Positions 10,932 through 19,472 are shown, counted from the stretch's first letter. The stretch: 64,000 nucleotides of DNA from Nocardia farcinica (GCF_001182745.1 NZ_LN868939.1:1984001-2048000); one strand, 5' to 3'. Program-made: numbers and translations. The notes: generated by a model not told the origin, from the letters alone.

Positions 10932-10983
10932 CTTCGCCCATCGCATCGTCGGACACGCGGGCGGATGCGAACTGTGGCCCATT

Positions 10984-11025
10984 CGACGCACGGCACCGAC
11001 CCCGCGTCATCGGTGCCGTGCGTCG
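10984..11025 (-). terminator. Long hairpin between aldehyde dehydrogenase and aroA genes
   Basis: A perfect 15-bp inverted repeat (10984-10998 with 11011-11025) with a 12-nt loop lies 38 bp past the aldehyde dehydrogenase stop and upstream of aroA on the same strand. It should separate the two transcription units. Confidence 0.75.
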
Positions 11026-11062
11026 GTGGCGAGGCGGGGTGCGCCTCGCCGGGTTCGGGGGG

Positions 11063-12571
11063 CTACTTGTTGCGTCCGTGCAGGAACGGGACCATCTTGC
11101 GCAGCAGCTTCATGGTGGAGTCGGTGCGCGAGTAGCTCAGCAGTGCCATGCCGGGGATGGTGAACTTCTGGATCGCGATCGAGTGCGGCCGGGCGAACTC
11201 GCGCAGGCCGGGCTCGCCGTGGATGCGGCCGATGCCGGAATCGCCGACGCCGCCGAAGGGCAGGCCGGGGATGGCGGCGAAGCCGAGCACCGAGTTGACC
11301 GACGTGGCGCCCACCTTCAGCTTGCGGGCGATCTCGAGGCCCTGTTTCTTGGAGTACACCGACGAGGACAGGCCGTACTTGGACTTGTTGGCCAGCTCGA
11401 CGGCCTCGTCCACCGAGTTCACCCCGGTGATGGTGATGGTGGGGCCGAAGGTCTCCTCGGTGACGGCCTCGGAGTTCTCGTCCACGTCCACCAGCACGAC
11501 CGGTTCGATGAACGGGCCCTTGATCGAGTCGGGGCCGCCGAGCACGGCCTTGCCGCCCTTCTGCAGCGCGTCCTCGATGTGGCGGCGCACGATGTCGATC
11601 TGGCTCGGCATCGTCATCGGGCCGTAGGCGGCCTTGTCGTCCGAGCCGGGCTTGACGTCGCGCAGGATGCGGGTGACCTCGGAGACCAGCTGGTCCTTGA
11701 CGGAGTTGTGCACGTAGACGCGCTCGACACCGGCGCAGGTCTGGCCGCTGTTGCCGGTGGCGCCCCACGCGATGGCGTCGGCGGCGGCCTTCACGTCGGC
11801 GTCGGGTGCGACGATGACCGCGTCCTTGCCGCCGCACTCGAGCAGCACCGGGGTCAGGTTCTCCGCGGCGGCGGCCATGATCCGCTTGCCGGTGGCGGTG
11901 GAGCCGGTGAAGGCGATCTTGTCCACCCCGGATTTCACCAGCGCGGCACCGGTGGCGCCGTAGCCGTTGATCGTCTCGAACACGCCCTCGGGCAGCTCGG
12001 GATTGGCCTTCTTGAACGCCTCGGCCAGGAAGTTGCCGATGCCGGTGGAGTACTCGCTCGGCTTGAACACCACGGCGTTGCCCGCGGCCAGCGCGTAGCC
12101 GATGGAACCGTTCGGGGTGTAGACCGGGTAGTTCCACGGACCGATCACGCCGACCACGCCGAGCGGGCGGCTCTCCAGGCGGGCGGCGAAGTTCGACATC
12201 AGCGCGCCGGGGGCGATCTTCTTGGGCCCGAGCACCTTCTTGGCGTTCTTGGCGGCCCAGGCGATGTGCTCGAGCGCCAGCATCAGCTCGAGGAAGGCGT
12301 CGTCGCGCGGCTTGCCGTTCTCCTTGTGGATGAGCTCGGTGAACTCCTCGGCATCGGCGACGAGCCGGCTCGACCAGCGCAGCAGGTGCTTGCGACGCTC
12401 GTCGAAGCTCAGCGCGCCCCACACCTCGGCGGCCTCGCGGGCTTTGGCGACGGCCGCGCGCACCGCGTCCTCGTCGGCGATCGGGTAGGTGGCGATGACC
12501 TCGCCCGTGGCCGGGTTCACCGACTTCAGCGTCGTGTCGGGGGCGGCTGGGGCGGTCTCGGTGGTTGTCAC
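11063..12571 (-). CDS. NAD(P)-dependent aldehyde dehydrogenase (succinic semialdehyde type)
   Basis: A 502-aa aldehyde dehydrogenase. The coenzyme fold carries GPWNYPVY and FTGSTATGKRI; the general base Glu is in LLECGGKD and the nucleophile Cys in GNSGQTCAG. The C-terminal KYGLSSSVYS region is also typical. It resembles actinobacterial proteins annotated as succinic semialdehyde dehydrogenase, but the substrate is inferred. The GTG at 12571 has AGGAG 9 nt upstream. It ends in a strong hairpin and is not part of the aroA operon. Confidence 0.85.
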   Translation of the reverse strand: MTTTETAPAAPDTTLKSVNPATGEVIATYPIADEDAVRAAVAKAREAAEVWGALSFDERRKHLLRWSSRLVADAEEFTELIHKENGKPRDDAFLELMLALEHIAWAAKNAKKVLGPKKIAPGALMSNFAARLESRPLGVVGVIGPWNYPVYTPNGSIGYALAAGNAVVFKPSEYSTGIGNFLAEAFKKANPELPEGVFETINGYGATGAALVKSGVDKIAFTGSTATGKRIMAAAAENLTPVLLECGGKDAVIVAPDADVKAAADAIAWGATGNSGQTCAGVERVYVHNSVKDQLVSEVTRILRDVKPGSDDKAAYGPMTMPSQIDIVRRHIEDALQKGGKAVLGGPDSIKGPFIEPVVLVDVDENSEAVTEETFGPTITITGVNSVDEAVELANKSKYGLSSSVYSKKQGLEIARKLKVGATSVNSVLGFAAIPGLPFGGVGDSGIGRIHGEPGLREFARPHSIAIQKFTIPGMALLSYSRTDSTMKLLRKMVPFLHGRNK

Positions 12572-12732
12572 GTGGGGGCTCTCCTCTTGCCTCGTGCGTT
12601 GGCCGGTCGGTGCGCGTGCCGGAGCGGAAGGGTGTGATCTGCAGCCCATCCGTTGAGAGAATGCTAAGGCAAAACTCTCACCAGGTCACCCACTATCCCT
12701 CCATTGTCCTCGCGGCTGTCGGTGGGAGGTGC

Positions 12733-12738
12733 CACTAT
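12733..12738 (+). promoter_or_regulatory. Putative -10 for leaderless SRAP gene
   Basis: CACTAT lies 7 nt upstream of the ATG at 12746, the spacing expected if transcription starts on the start codon; no Shine-Dalgarno sequence is visible. Confidence 0.4.
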
Positions 12739-12745
12739 CGGAAAT

Positions 12746-13543
12746 ATGTGCGGACGATATGCGACCACGACGAACCCGGCCCGGCTCGCGGTCGAACTGG
12801 ACGCGATCGACGAGACCGGCGGCGACGGAGCCGCGCCGACAGGCGATTTCGCCAACTACAACGTCGCGCCGACGAACCGGGTGCTGACCATCGTGTCCCG
12901 GCACGACCGCGAGCACCCCGACGACGACCCGACCCTGCGGATCCGGCGGATGCGCTGGGGCCTGATCCCGGCGTGGACGAAGGCGGCCGAGCCCGGCGTG
13001 CCCGCGAAGGGCAAACCGCTGTTCAACGCGCGCGCCGACAAGGCGGCGAGCACGCCGTCGTTCCGCGACGCGGTGAAGTACCGGCGCTGCCTGGTCCCGA
13101 TGGACGGCTGGTACGAGTGGCTGGTCGAGCCGGACCCGGCGGGCGGGAAGAAGGTCGTCAAGCGCCCCTACTTCATGACCGACGCCAACGGCGGGCGGCT
13201 GTACATGGCGGGTCTGTGGTCGGTGTGGCGCGATCGCGCGCAGCCCGCGAGCGAGCCGCTGCTGTCGTGCACCATCCTCACCACCGACGCGGTCGGCGAC
13301 CTCACCCGCATCCACGACCGGATGCCGCTGCCGATGCCGCGCGCGCACTGGGACGCCTGGCTCGACCCCGATCACCCCGCCCCCGCCGAACTGCTGGCGA
13401 CGCCGGGGGAGGACGTCGTGCGCGACATCGTCGCGCGGCCGGTGTCGCCGCTGGTGAACAGCGTGAAGAACAACGGACCCGAACTGCTGGCGCCGGTCGA
13501 CGAGCCCGCGGCGGAACTGGCCGGGCAGATCAGCCTGTTGTGA
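12746..13543 (+). CDS. SRAP/HMCES-type abasic-site protein (YedK family)
   Basis: A 265-aa SOS-response-associated peptidase-fold protein that crosslinks to abasic sites in single-stranded DNA. The start is fixed by the catalytic Cys2 in MCGRYA, which must be exposed by Met removal; upstream starts would abolish this. Also visible are NYNVAPTN, MRWGLIP, FNARAD, the catalytic-Glu segment GWYEW, and RIHDRMP. It matches the family length. It is divergent from the aldehyde dehydrogenase and probably leaderless. Confidence 0.9.
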   Translation: MCGRYATTTNPARLAVELDAIDETGGDGAAPTGDFANYNVAPTNRVLTIVSRHDREHPDDDPTLRIRRMRWGLIPAWTKAAEPGVPAKGKPLFNARADKAASTPSFRDAVKYRRCLVPMDGWYEWLVEPDPAGGKKVVKRPYFMTDANGGRLYMAGLWSVWRDRAQPASEPLLSCTILTTDAVGDLTRIHDRMPLPMPRAHWDAWLDPDHPAPAELLATPGEDVVRDIVARPVSPLVNSVKNNGPELLAPVDEPAAELAGQISLL

Positions 13544-13561
13544 CCGCCCGGCCGGGTGCGG

Positions 13562-13885
13562 CTACAGCGGGCAGGGCACCGATTCGGTGGCGAGATTGAG
13601 TCCGCACTTGACCACGCCGGTCACCAGGTCGATCACCTCGGTCACCACCGCGCCGCCCAGATCCTCGGCCTTGCGCGCCCGCTCGTCCTCGGCCCGGTCG
13701 GTGCCGCCGGGGGCGTCGTCGGCACCCTGACCGTCGAAGGGCATGTCCACCGGGACCGCCGCGGGGCCACCCGGCACGGCCAGGGCCGAGGGCGCGGCGA
13801 CCGGGGCCAGCGCGAGAGCCGCGGCGAGAGCGGGAACGACGAGCGCGCGCCGCGAACGGCGGGACAGACGGGCGGACATTCGCAT
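13562..13885 (-). CDS. Small secreted protein of unknown function
   Basis: About 107 aa. An Arg-rich n-region (SRRSRRALVV) and an Ala-rich hydrophobic core end in a likely signal-peptidase site after Pro-Ser-Ala-Leu-Ala; the twin arginines make Tat export possible. The mature part is acidic, with a C-terminal KCGLNLATESVPCPL holding two Cys that may pair. No family is recognised. The ATG at 13885 has GAGGA 5 nt upstream. Confidence 0.6.
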   Translation of the reverse strand: MRMSARLSRRSRRALVVPALAAALALAPVAAPSALAVPGGPAAVPVDMPFDGQGADDAPGGTDRAEDERARKAEDLGGAVVTEVIDLVTGVVKCGLNLATESVPCPL

Positions 13886-14036
13886 CACATCCTCGGGTCG
13901 GACGACTCGGACCATGCTGGGTTACCGCGGAATCAGTAACGCACACCGAGGCGGGCACGTCGCGTCCGCGCGGCGTGTCGCGCGGCGATTCGCCTGCGCG
14001 GGGACGCACGGGTGCGGCGGTGCCTGGCGCCGTCGG

Positions 14037-14528
14037 TCAGGCGGTGACCGGCGCGGTCACCGCCTCGGTGAGGCGCACCAGCTCGGCGGGTGCCAGTTCG
14101 ATCTCCAGGCCGCGCCTGCCCGCGCTGCACAGCACCCGGTCCCACCGCAGCGCCGACTCGTCGATCACGGTCGGCAGGGCCTTGCGCTGGCCGAGCGGGG
14201 AGATGCCGCCCAGCACGTAGCCGGTGCTGCGCTCGGCCTTGGCCCGGTCGGCCAGGCTCGCCTTCGGTGCCCCCAGCGCGGCGGCCGCGGCCTTGAGCGA
14301 GAGGGTCTGCGGCACCGGGAGCACGGCCACCGCGAGCGTTCCGGTGGACAGTTCGAGGACCAGGGTCTTGAAGATCTGCGCGGGCTCGACGCCGAGGTCG
14401 GCGGCCAGCGCGTCCACCGCCTCGGTGCCGAAGGACTCCGCGCGCGGATCGTGCTTGTAGGAGTGCACGCGATGGGCCACACCGGCCTTGGTCAGCGTGC
14501 GGATCGCGGGGGTCGACGCGCCTGCCAT
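14037..14528 (-). CDS. ybaK: Cys-tRNA(Pro)/aminoacyl-tRNA deacylase, YbaK/EbsC family
   Basis: A 163-aa trans-editing enzyme that hydrolyses mischarged Cys-tRNA(Pro). Visible family features are IRTLTKAGVAHRVHSY at the start, QIFKTLVLE, KAAAAALGAPKASLAD, and the GYVLGGISPLGQRK loop with the invariant Gly-Gly-Ile-Ser-Pro. The ATG at 14528 follows a TAAGGT element by 6 nt. It stands alone. Confidence 0.9.
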   Translation of the reverse strand: MAGASTPAIRTLTKAGVAHRVHSYKHDPRAESFGTEAVDALAADLGVEPAQIFKTLVLELSTGTLAVAVLPVPQTLSLKAAAAALGAPKASLADRAKAERSTGYVLGGISPLGQRKALPTVIDESALRWDRVLCSAGRRGLEIELAPAELVRLTEAVTAPVTA

Positions 14529-14534
14529 GCCGAC

Positions 14535-14540
14535 ACCTTA
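14535..14540 (-). promoter_or_regulatory. Putative leaderless -10 for ybaK
   Basis: TAAGGT (minus strand) fits TANNNT and lies 6 nt before the ybaK ATG. Confidence 0.5.
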
Positions 14541-14654
14541 GGGGCGCGCCGCGCGTCCGCCGCAACTCGTTTTCCGCCGCGCGCACGCGCGAGGGGCGGA
14601 ACGCGACGCGACCACGTCCGCCTTCCGGTCTCGGCGGCCGCCGTCCGGGTTTCG

Positions 14655-14680
14655 GGAACACCGCGCGGACCGATCATGTT
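14655..14680 (+). promoter_or_regulatory. SigH-type autoregulatory promoter
   Basis: GGAAC (14655-14659) and GTT (14678-14680) are separated by exactly 18 bp, the consensus for SigR of Streptomyces and SigH of mycobacteria. Transcription would start near 14687, upstream of all candidate sigH starts. Confidence 0.75.
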
Positions 14681-14757
14681 GCATGCGATACGGCCGCGGC
14701 GCCGGGACCGCCCGGAATCGTGCCGGAAACCGTTTGGACGATGCGAAGGAGATGCCG

Positions 14758-15531
14758 GTGTCGGTACTGCTCGACGAGCGCCCGCTGTGGACCGCGGTGT
14801 CACCGACGGACGCCGGGTTCCCGCTCGATGGTGACTTGCCGGTAGATTTGGCAAGGACGCCGATCGAAGGGACAGGTGTGACGAGCGACGATGACGTGGT
14901 GTCCGACGCCGGCACGGCGGACGCCGAGACGGCCGGCACCCCCGTCGACGAAGCCGAGCTGGCGCAGCGGTTCGAGCGTGACGCGCTCCCGCTGCTCGAC
15001 CAGCTCTACGGCGCTGCGCTGCGCATGACCAGGAACCCGGCCGACGCCGAGGACCTGGTCCAGGAGACCTACGTCAAGGCGTTCCAGGGCTTCAAGTCCT
15101 TCAAGGAGGGCACCAACCTGCGTGCCTGGCTCTACCGGATCCTGACCAACACCTACATCAACTCCTACCGCAAGAAGCAGCGCCAGCCCGCCCAGTACCC
15201 GACCGACGAGATCACCGACTGGCAGCTGGCCGCGACCGCCGAGCACACCTCCACCGGCCTGCGCTCGGCCGAGGTGGAGGCGCTGGACGCGCTGCCCGAC
15301 GACGACATCAAGGCGGCGCTGCAGGAACTGCCCGAAGAGTTCCGGATGGCGGTGTACTACGCCGACGTGGAAGGTTTCCCCTACAAGGAGATCGCCGAGA
15401 TCATGGGCACGCCCATCGGTACGGTGATGTCCCGGCTGCACCGCGGCCGCAAGCAACTCAAGGGTTTGCTCGCCGACGTGGCGCGCGAACGGGGGTTCAA
15501 CCGCAGTGAGCGCCAGGAGGTCAAGCAGTGA
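14758..15531 (+). CDS. sigH: ECF RNA polymerase sigma factor SigH/SigR
   Basis: An extracytoplasmic-function sigma factor for thiol-oxidative and heat stress. Region 2 ([20 protein letters not shown], then [18 protein letters not shown]) and region 4 ([18 protein letters not shown], then [15 protein letters not shown]) are nearly identical to mycobacterial SigH. From the GTG at 14758, with AAGGAG 6 nt upstream, the product is 257 aa. A second GTG at 14878, with AAGGGA 5 nt upstream, gives 217 aa, the size of the known SigH. The long form resembles the unstable sigma-R-prime isoform of Streptomyces. The stop overlaps rshA, encoding its anti-sigma factor. Confidence 0.92.
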   Translation: MSVLLDERPLWTAVSPTDAGFPLDGDLPVDLARTPIEGTGVTSDDDVVSDAGTADAETAGTPVDEAELAQRFERDALPLLDQLYGAALRMTRNPADAEDLVQETYVKAFQGFKSFKEGTNLRAWLYRILTNTYINSYRKKQRQPAQYPTDEITDWQLAATAEHTSTGLRSAEVEALDALPDDDIKAALQELPEEFRMAVYYADVEGFPYKEIAEIMGTPIGTVMSRLHRGRKQLKGLLADVARERGFNRSERQEVKQ

Positions 15532-15815
15532 GTGTCGAGCGCGACCCCGATATGGAGCTGGACTGCACGGCCGTGCTGGCCGACGTGTGGCTGATGCTCG
15601 ACGGCGAATGCGACGACGCCACCCGGGCCCGGCTGCAGCACCACATGGACCACTGCTCGCCGTGCATCGAGGCCTACGGCATCGAGGAGAAGCTCAAGAG
15701 CCTGCTCAGCCGCAAGTGCGGCGGTGACAAGGCCCCCGATTCGCTGCGCGATCGGCTCAAGATCGAGATCCGCAGGTCGGTGACGATCACCGGCATCGAG
15801 ACCACCGAGGCCTGA
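15528..15815 (+). CDS. rshA: Zinc-binding redox-sensing anti-sigma factor (RsrA/RshA family)
   Basis: A 95-aa cytosolic anti-sigma factor that holds SigH inactive when reduced and releases it when its thiols are oxidised. The zinc motif His39-x3-Cys43-x2-Cys46 (HMDHCSPC) is intact, with an additional Cys13 and a late Cys. The GTG overlaps the sigH stop as GTGA, and AGGAGG lies upstream within sigH, so the two proteins should be made in step. Confidence 0.93.
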   Translation: MSVERDPDMELDCTAVLADVWLMLDGECDDATRARLQHHMDHCSPCIEAYGIEEKLKSLLSRKCGGDKAPDSLRDRLKIEIRRSVTITGIETTEA

Positions 15816-15831
15816 GCGCCCCCGAACCGAA

Positions 15832-15873
15832 CCGAGCGGCACGCCTTCTCCGTGGGAGAGGCGTGCCGCTCGG
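15832..15873. terminator. Bidirectional hairpin between rshA and bL37
   Basis: A long inverted repeat pairs 15832-15845 with 15860-15873 (14 bp) and then 5 more bp around a GTG loop. It sits between the convergent rshA and bL37 genes and can serve both. Confidence 0.75.
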
Positions 15874-15914
15874 TATCGATACCGGCAACGGCCGAGATCC
15901 GGCCGCCGGCGTGC

Positions 15915-15989
15915 TCAGGCGTTGGGCCGCTTGCCGTGGTTGGCTGCGTTTCCCTTGCGACTGCGCTTCTTCCGTCCGCGCTTACCCAT
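15915..15989 (-). CDS. 50S ribosomal protein bL37 (24 aa)
   Basis: A 24-residue, extremely basic peptide (begins MGKRGRKKRSRKG, ends HGKRPNA). Size, composition and position next to sigH-rshA match the small ribosomal protein bL37 first seen in mycobacterial ribosome structures. The ATG at 15989 has GGAGA 5 nt upstream. It is too short for ordinary ORF calling. Identity comes from memory of the mycobacterial peptide. Confidence 0.75.
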   Translation of the reverse strand: MGKRGRKKRSRKGNAANHGKRPNA

Positions 15990-16081
15990 CGGTATCTCCT
16001 CTCTGATTGAAGCCCATTGTTTCATGTGTGGTTGGCTGTACCGTCGGCGGATACTAGGCGAACCGATTCGAATGGGGTGTC

Positions 16082-16297
16082 ATGGCTGAGGAAGTGCGCG
16101 CGGAGATGGTGTCCACGGTGCTGACCGTGGAGGTCGCGGTCGGCGACAAGGTCGAACAGGATCAGACGCTGATCCTGCTGGAGTCCATGAAGATGGAGAT
16201 TCCGGTGATCGCCGAGGTCGGCGGCGAGGTCACCGCCGTCGAGGTCGAGCCGGGCCAGGTGCTGCAAGCGGGCGACCTGATCGCCGTCATCTCCTAG
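16082..16297 (+). CDS. Biotin/lipoyl attachment domain protein (TB7.3-like)
   Basis: A 71-aa single-domain protein. The biotinylation motif ESMKMEIP places the acceptor Lys at residue 37, and the two beta-hairpins either side match biotinyl domains of acyl-CoA carboxylases. Mycobacteria have the same free-standing protein (TB7.3) beside pdtaS. It probably carries biotin, but the partner carboxylase is not in the window. It ends 21 bp before pdtaS on the same strand. Confidence 0.9.
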   Translation: MAEEVRAEMVSTVLTVEVAVGDKVEQDQTLILLESMKMEIPVIAEVGGEVTAVEVEPGQVLQAGDLIAVIS

Positions 16298-16318
16298 CAC
16301 GCGGGGCGGTAGACCCAC

Positions 16319-17833
16319 GTGGCGACACTGAGCGAACTCCTCGCCGAGCACACCGACCTACCCGGCCTGGCCGTGGACCACCTGCAACGGGTGGTGGGCG
16401 ACTGGCAGCTGCTCGCGGACCTGTCCTTCGCCGATCTGCTGCTGTGGGTCGGTGCGGGACCGGTGGAGGACGGGGCGGACATCGTCTGTGTCGCCCAGTG
16501 CCGCCCGACCACCGCCGCGACCGTGCACGTCGAGGACATGGTGGGCACCGTGGCCTCGCGCGCGGACCATCCGCAGGTGTTCGAGGCACTGCTCACCGGC
16601 AAGGTGGTGCGCGCCGACAGCGCGGGGGAGGCGACCGGGGTCTACCACCCGCACCCGGTGCACGCGGTGCGCGAGGCGGTGCCGGTGCGGTGCGGCGACA
16701 ACGTGATCGCGGTGCTCTCCCGCGACACCGACATGCAGCGGTCCCGGGTGCGCAGCACGCTGGAGATCGCCTACGTCGCCTGCGCCGACGACCTGTGCCA
16801 GATGATCGCCGAGGGCACCTTCCCCACGCCGGAGGACCGGGCGGCGACCCATTCCAGCCCGCGCGCGGGGGACGGGTTCATCCGGCTGGACACCGAGGGC
16901 ATCGTCGTCTACGCCAGCCCGAACGCGCTGTCGGCCTATCACCGGATGGGGCTGCAGAGCGATCTGGCCGGGCAGGATCTGGCCGAGACCACCCGCTCGC
17001 TCATCACCGATCCCTTCGACGCCCAGGAAGTGGTCGGCGACATCCAGGCCGCGCTGGCCGGGCGGACCGGGCGCCGCATGGAGGTGGAGGCGCGCGGGGC
17101 GACCGTGCTGCTGCGCACCCTGGTGCTGCGCCCGCACGGCAAGCTGGCCGGCGCCGCCGTGCTGGTCCGTGACGTCACCGAGGTGAAGCGGCGCGACCGG
17201 GCACTGCTGTCGAAGGACGCGACGATCCGCGAGATCCACCACCGGGTCAAGAACAATCTGCAGACGGTCGCCGCGCTGCTGCGGCTACAGGCCAGGCGCA
17301 CCGAGAACGAGGAGGCCCAGGTCGCGCTCACCGAGTCGGTGCGCCGGGTGACCTCGATCGCGTCGGTGCACGAGATGCTGTCGATGTCGGTGGACGAGGA
17401 GGTCGATCTCGACGAGGTCGTCGACCGGCTGCTGCCGATCATGGCCGATGTCGCCACCGTGCACACCACCCGCATCAAGGTGCGCCGCGCGGGTTCACTG
17501 GGCGTCTTCTCCGCCGAGCGGGCGACCCCGCTGGTCATGGTGCTCACCGAGCTGGTGCAGAACGCGATCGAGCACGCCTTCGACTCCGGCCAGACCGGTA
17601 CCGTGACGATTCGCTCGGAGCGGTCGGCCCGCTGGCTGGACGTGATCATCAGCGACGACGGGCGTGGCCTGCCGCCGGGCTTCAGCCTGGAGGCCTCCGA
17701 CCGCCTGGGCCTGCAGATCGTGCGCACGCTGGTCACCGCGGAACTGGGCGGTTCCATCGGCCTGCACCCCGGTGCCGATGTCGGCACCGACGCGGTCCTG
17801 CGGGTCCCCCTCGGCCGCCGATCGGGCCGCTAG
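16319..17833 (+). CDS. pdtaS: Cytosolic sensor histidine kinase PdtaS
   Basis: A 504-aa histidine kinase without membrane segments. An N-terminal GAF-like sensor occupies about residues 1-150 and a PAS domain about 175-300. The HisKA_2 phosphoacceptor lies in IREIHHRVKNNLQT, followed by an HATPase domain with LTELVQNAIEHAF (N box) and DDGRGLPPGF (G1). Size and neighbours match mycobacterial PdtaS, which phosphorylates the ANTAR antiterminator PdtaR; no pdtaR is in the window. The start is a GTG. Confidence 0.9.
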   Translation: MATLSELLAEHTDLPGLAVDHLQRVVGDWQLLADLSFADLLLWVGAGPVEDGADIVCVAQCRPTTAATVHVEDMVGTVASRADHPQVFEALLTGKVVRADSAGEATGVYHPHPVHAVREAVPVRCGDNVIAVLSRDTDMQRSRVRSTLEIAYVACADDLCQMIAEGTFPTPEDRAATHSSPRAGDGFIRLDTEGIVVYASPNALSAYHRMGLQSDLAGQDLAETTRSLITDPFDAQEVVGDIQAALAGRTGRRMEVEARGATVLLRTLVLRPHGKLAGAAVLVRDVTEVKRRDRALLSKDATIREIHHRVKNNLQTVAALLRLQARRTENEEAQVALTESVRRVTSIASVHEMLSMSVDEEVDLDEVVDRLLPIMADVATVHTTRIKVRRAGSLGVFSAERATPLVMVLTELVQNAIEHAFDSGQTGTVTIRSERSARWLDVIISDDGRGLPPGFSLEASDRLGLQIVRTLVTAELGGSIGLHPGADVGTDAVLRVPLGRRSGR

Positions 17834-17855
17834 AAACGGGCCCCTGACATACAAC

Positions 17856-17886
17856 AGCCCGGCACTTCGTACGCGAGTGCCGGGCT
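17856..17886 (+). terminator. Hairpin terminator of pdtaS
   Basis: A perfect 11-bp repeat (17856-17866 with 17876-17886) with a 9-nt loop, 22 bp after the pdtaS stop. Confidence 0.75.
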
Positions 17887-17893
17887 CTATCGC

Positions 17894-17924
17894 GCTACCG
17901 GGCCTCCACCACCGGCCCGGTAGC
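17894..17924 (-). terminator. Hairpin terminator of whiB1
   Basis: A second perfect 11-bp repeat (17894-17904 with 17914-17924) with a 9-nt loop, placed just beyond the whiB1 stop. With the preceding hairpin it insulates two convergent genes. Confidence 0.75.
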
Positions 17925-17938
17925 TCCGTGTCGTCGGC

Positions 17939-18193
17939 TCAGACGACGGTGCGGGTGCGGGTGCGGGCGTTACGCCGCTTGAGCGCCCTGCGCTCGTCCT
18001 CGCTCATTCCACCCCAGACGCCCGCGTCTTGTCCGGACTTCAGGGCCCAGGACAGGCAGTCGGCGGTGACGGGGCAGCGAGCGCAGACCAGCTTGGCATC
18101 GGCAATCTGCGCGAGCGCCGGACCACTGTTTCCCACCGGGAAGAACAGTTCGGGGTCCTCGTCGCGACAGATGGCCTTGTGGCGCCAGTCCAT
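17939..18193 (-). CDS. whiB1: Iron-sulfur transcriptional regulator WhiB1
   Basis: An 84-aa WhiB-family protein. The four cluster ligands are Cys9, Cys37, Cys40 and Cys46, exactly the mycobacterial WhiB1 spacing; GVWGG (58-62) is the family turn and a basic tail (residues 69-81) binds DNA. WhiB1 is an essential, nitric-oxide-sensitive partner of the housekeeping sigma factor. The ATG at 18193 was chosen by the conserved MDWRHKAIC start. A long upstream region holds a CRP-type site. Confidence 0.95.
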   Translation of the reverse strand: MDWRHKAICRDEDPELFFPVGNSGPALAQIADAKLVCARCPVTADCLSWALKSGQDAGVWGGMSEDERRALKRRNARTRTRTVV

Positions 18194-18282
18194 TCCTCTG
18201 CTCCTTTGCTGGGCGCCGCAAGGGGCGCCTGTCGTTTGTGGATCGTTTACTTGTGCGACCTGAATGTTTCCGCACGGTTGCT

Positions 18283-18298
18283 TGTGAATGCTTTCACG
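18283..18298 (-). promoter_or_regulatory. CRP-type binding site upstream of whiB1
   Basis: TGTGA-N6-TCACG differs from the CRP consensus TGTGA-N6-TCACA by one base and lies 90 bp upstream of the whiB1 start. The mycobacterial whiB1 promoter is known to be controlled by a cAMP receptor protein, which supports the call. Confidence 0.7.
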
Positions 18299-18443
18299 AA
18301 CACCGTAGATGTCAATAGGTTTCCGGTGCACCGTGGGGAAGCTCACGCGATCGGGGTCCCCGCATGGGGTTCCCGCCCGCTCCTTTGTACTCGCTCCGCC
18401 CGGTTCGTGCAGCACAACCGGGACTTTTTTCACACTTGCGAGG

Positions 18444-19391
18444 TCACTCGCGTGGCCGCGGGGCCACCACGTCGAGTACCCCGGGGACGGCGGTGAAATC
18501 CACCACGTTGCGTTTCCCGATGAAGTCGCCGTCGATTTGCAGGCCGATCGGCTCCTTGGCCTCGATATGCACCGCCGGGACGTCGTCCTCGCGAAACAAT
18601 TTGCGGGAGTGTGGGTTTCCCTCGGGGGCCAGCAGTTGCCCGGCCACGAACAGGGTCGGGGCCAGTGCCATCGACCGCATGGCGAACACGCCGAGGCCGG
18701 ACTCGAACGTGGTGCCGGGATTGGTGCGCACCGGCGTGGAGTTCAGATAGGTCCAGGGATTGGTGTTCGTCACGAAGGCGTAATGCACGTCGTCGACCGG
18801 ATCGTGTCCGGGAATTTCGATTCGGGCCTGTGGCGCATGTCTCCGGGCGCGGAAGAATTGTCGAACTGTTGTTCGAAGATAGCGTGCGGGAGTCGCGGCG
18901 TGGCCTTTGGCGCGGCTGGCGTCGATGGCCTCGCACACGTCGGCGTCCAGGCCGACGCCCGCGCTGAAGGTGAACCATCGGTCGTCGGCCAACCCGAGGC
19001 CGATGCGGCGGTCGCGGTCGAGGGTCAGCAGGTCGATCAGCTGGTTGGTCGCGGTGACCGGATCGGGGGAGATGCCGAGGGCGCGGGCGAAGACGTTGGC
19101 CGAGCCGCCGGGGATCACGCCGAGGCGCGGCCGCCAGATCTGGTCGTCGTCGAGCGCGGGCAGCGGCAGGAAGCCGTTGATGGTCTCGTTGACCGTCCCG
19201 TCGCCGCCGTGCACGACGATCAGGTCCAGCTGGTTGGTGGAGGCCCACTGGGCGAGTTCGGCGGCGTGGCCGCGGTGCTGGGTGTGCGCGACGGTCAACT
19301 GGGTGCGGCTCTCCAGCGCGTGGGCGAGCAGGTCGCGCGTGGCCGGGGTGGTGGAGGTGGCGTTCGGGTTGACGATCAGCAGCGTGCGCAC
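18444..19391 (-). CDS. Diacylglycerol kinase-family lipid kinase
   Basis: A 315-aa protein with the DAGK catalytic fold: LLIVNPNATS at the start, VVHGGDGTVNETING (the GGDG nucleotide loop) and GVIPGGSANVFARAL. It phosphorylates a lipid such as diacylglycerol; the exact substrate is unknown. The GTG at 19391 gives the normal short N-terminus before the first strand, and a TAGGCT element lies 7 nt upstream. Longer frames upstream are not protein-like. A homologue sits next to whiB1 in mycobacteria. Confidence 0.88.
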   Translation of the reverse strand: MRTLLIVNPNATSTTPATRDLLAHALESRTQLTVAHTQHRGHAAELAQWASTNQLDLIVVHGGDGTVNETINGFLPLPALDDDQIWRPRLGVIPGGSANVFARALGISPDPVTATNQLIDLLTLDRDRRIGLGLADDRWFTFSAGVGLDADVCEAIDASRAKGHAATPARYLRTTVRQFFRARRHAPQARIEIPGHDPVDDVHYAFVTNTNPWTYLNSTPVRTNPGTTFESGLGVFAMRSMALAPTLFVAGQLLAPEGNPHSRKLFREDDVPAVHIEAKEPIGLQIDGDFIGKRNVVDFTAVPGVLDVVAPRPRE

Positions 19392-19398
19392 GCCAGGC

Positions 19399-19404
19399 AG
19401 CCTA
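19399..19404 (-). promoter_or_regulatory. Putative leaderless -10 for the lipid kinase gene
   Basis: TAGGCT (minus strand) lies 7 nt before the GTG at 19391. Confidence 0.55.
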
Positions 19405-19472
19405 GTTGCGGGTACGGCCGCGCCGGGCATCCGGCCGACGGCCCGCGGACCGGTCGGCGGCGCCGGACATCG

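Noticed and set aside
11018..12637. Long plus-strand frame opposite the aldehyde dehydrogenase
   Set aside because: The minus strand encodes a complete aldehyde dehydrogenase with catalytic Cys and Glu; the plus frame is its shadow.
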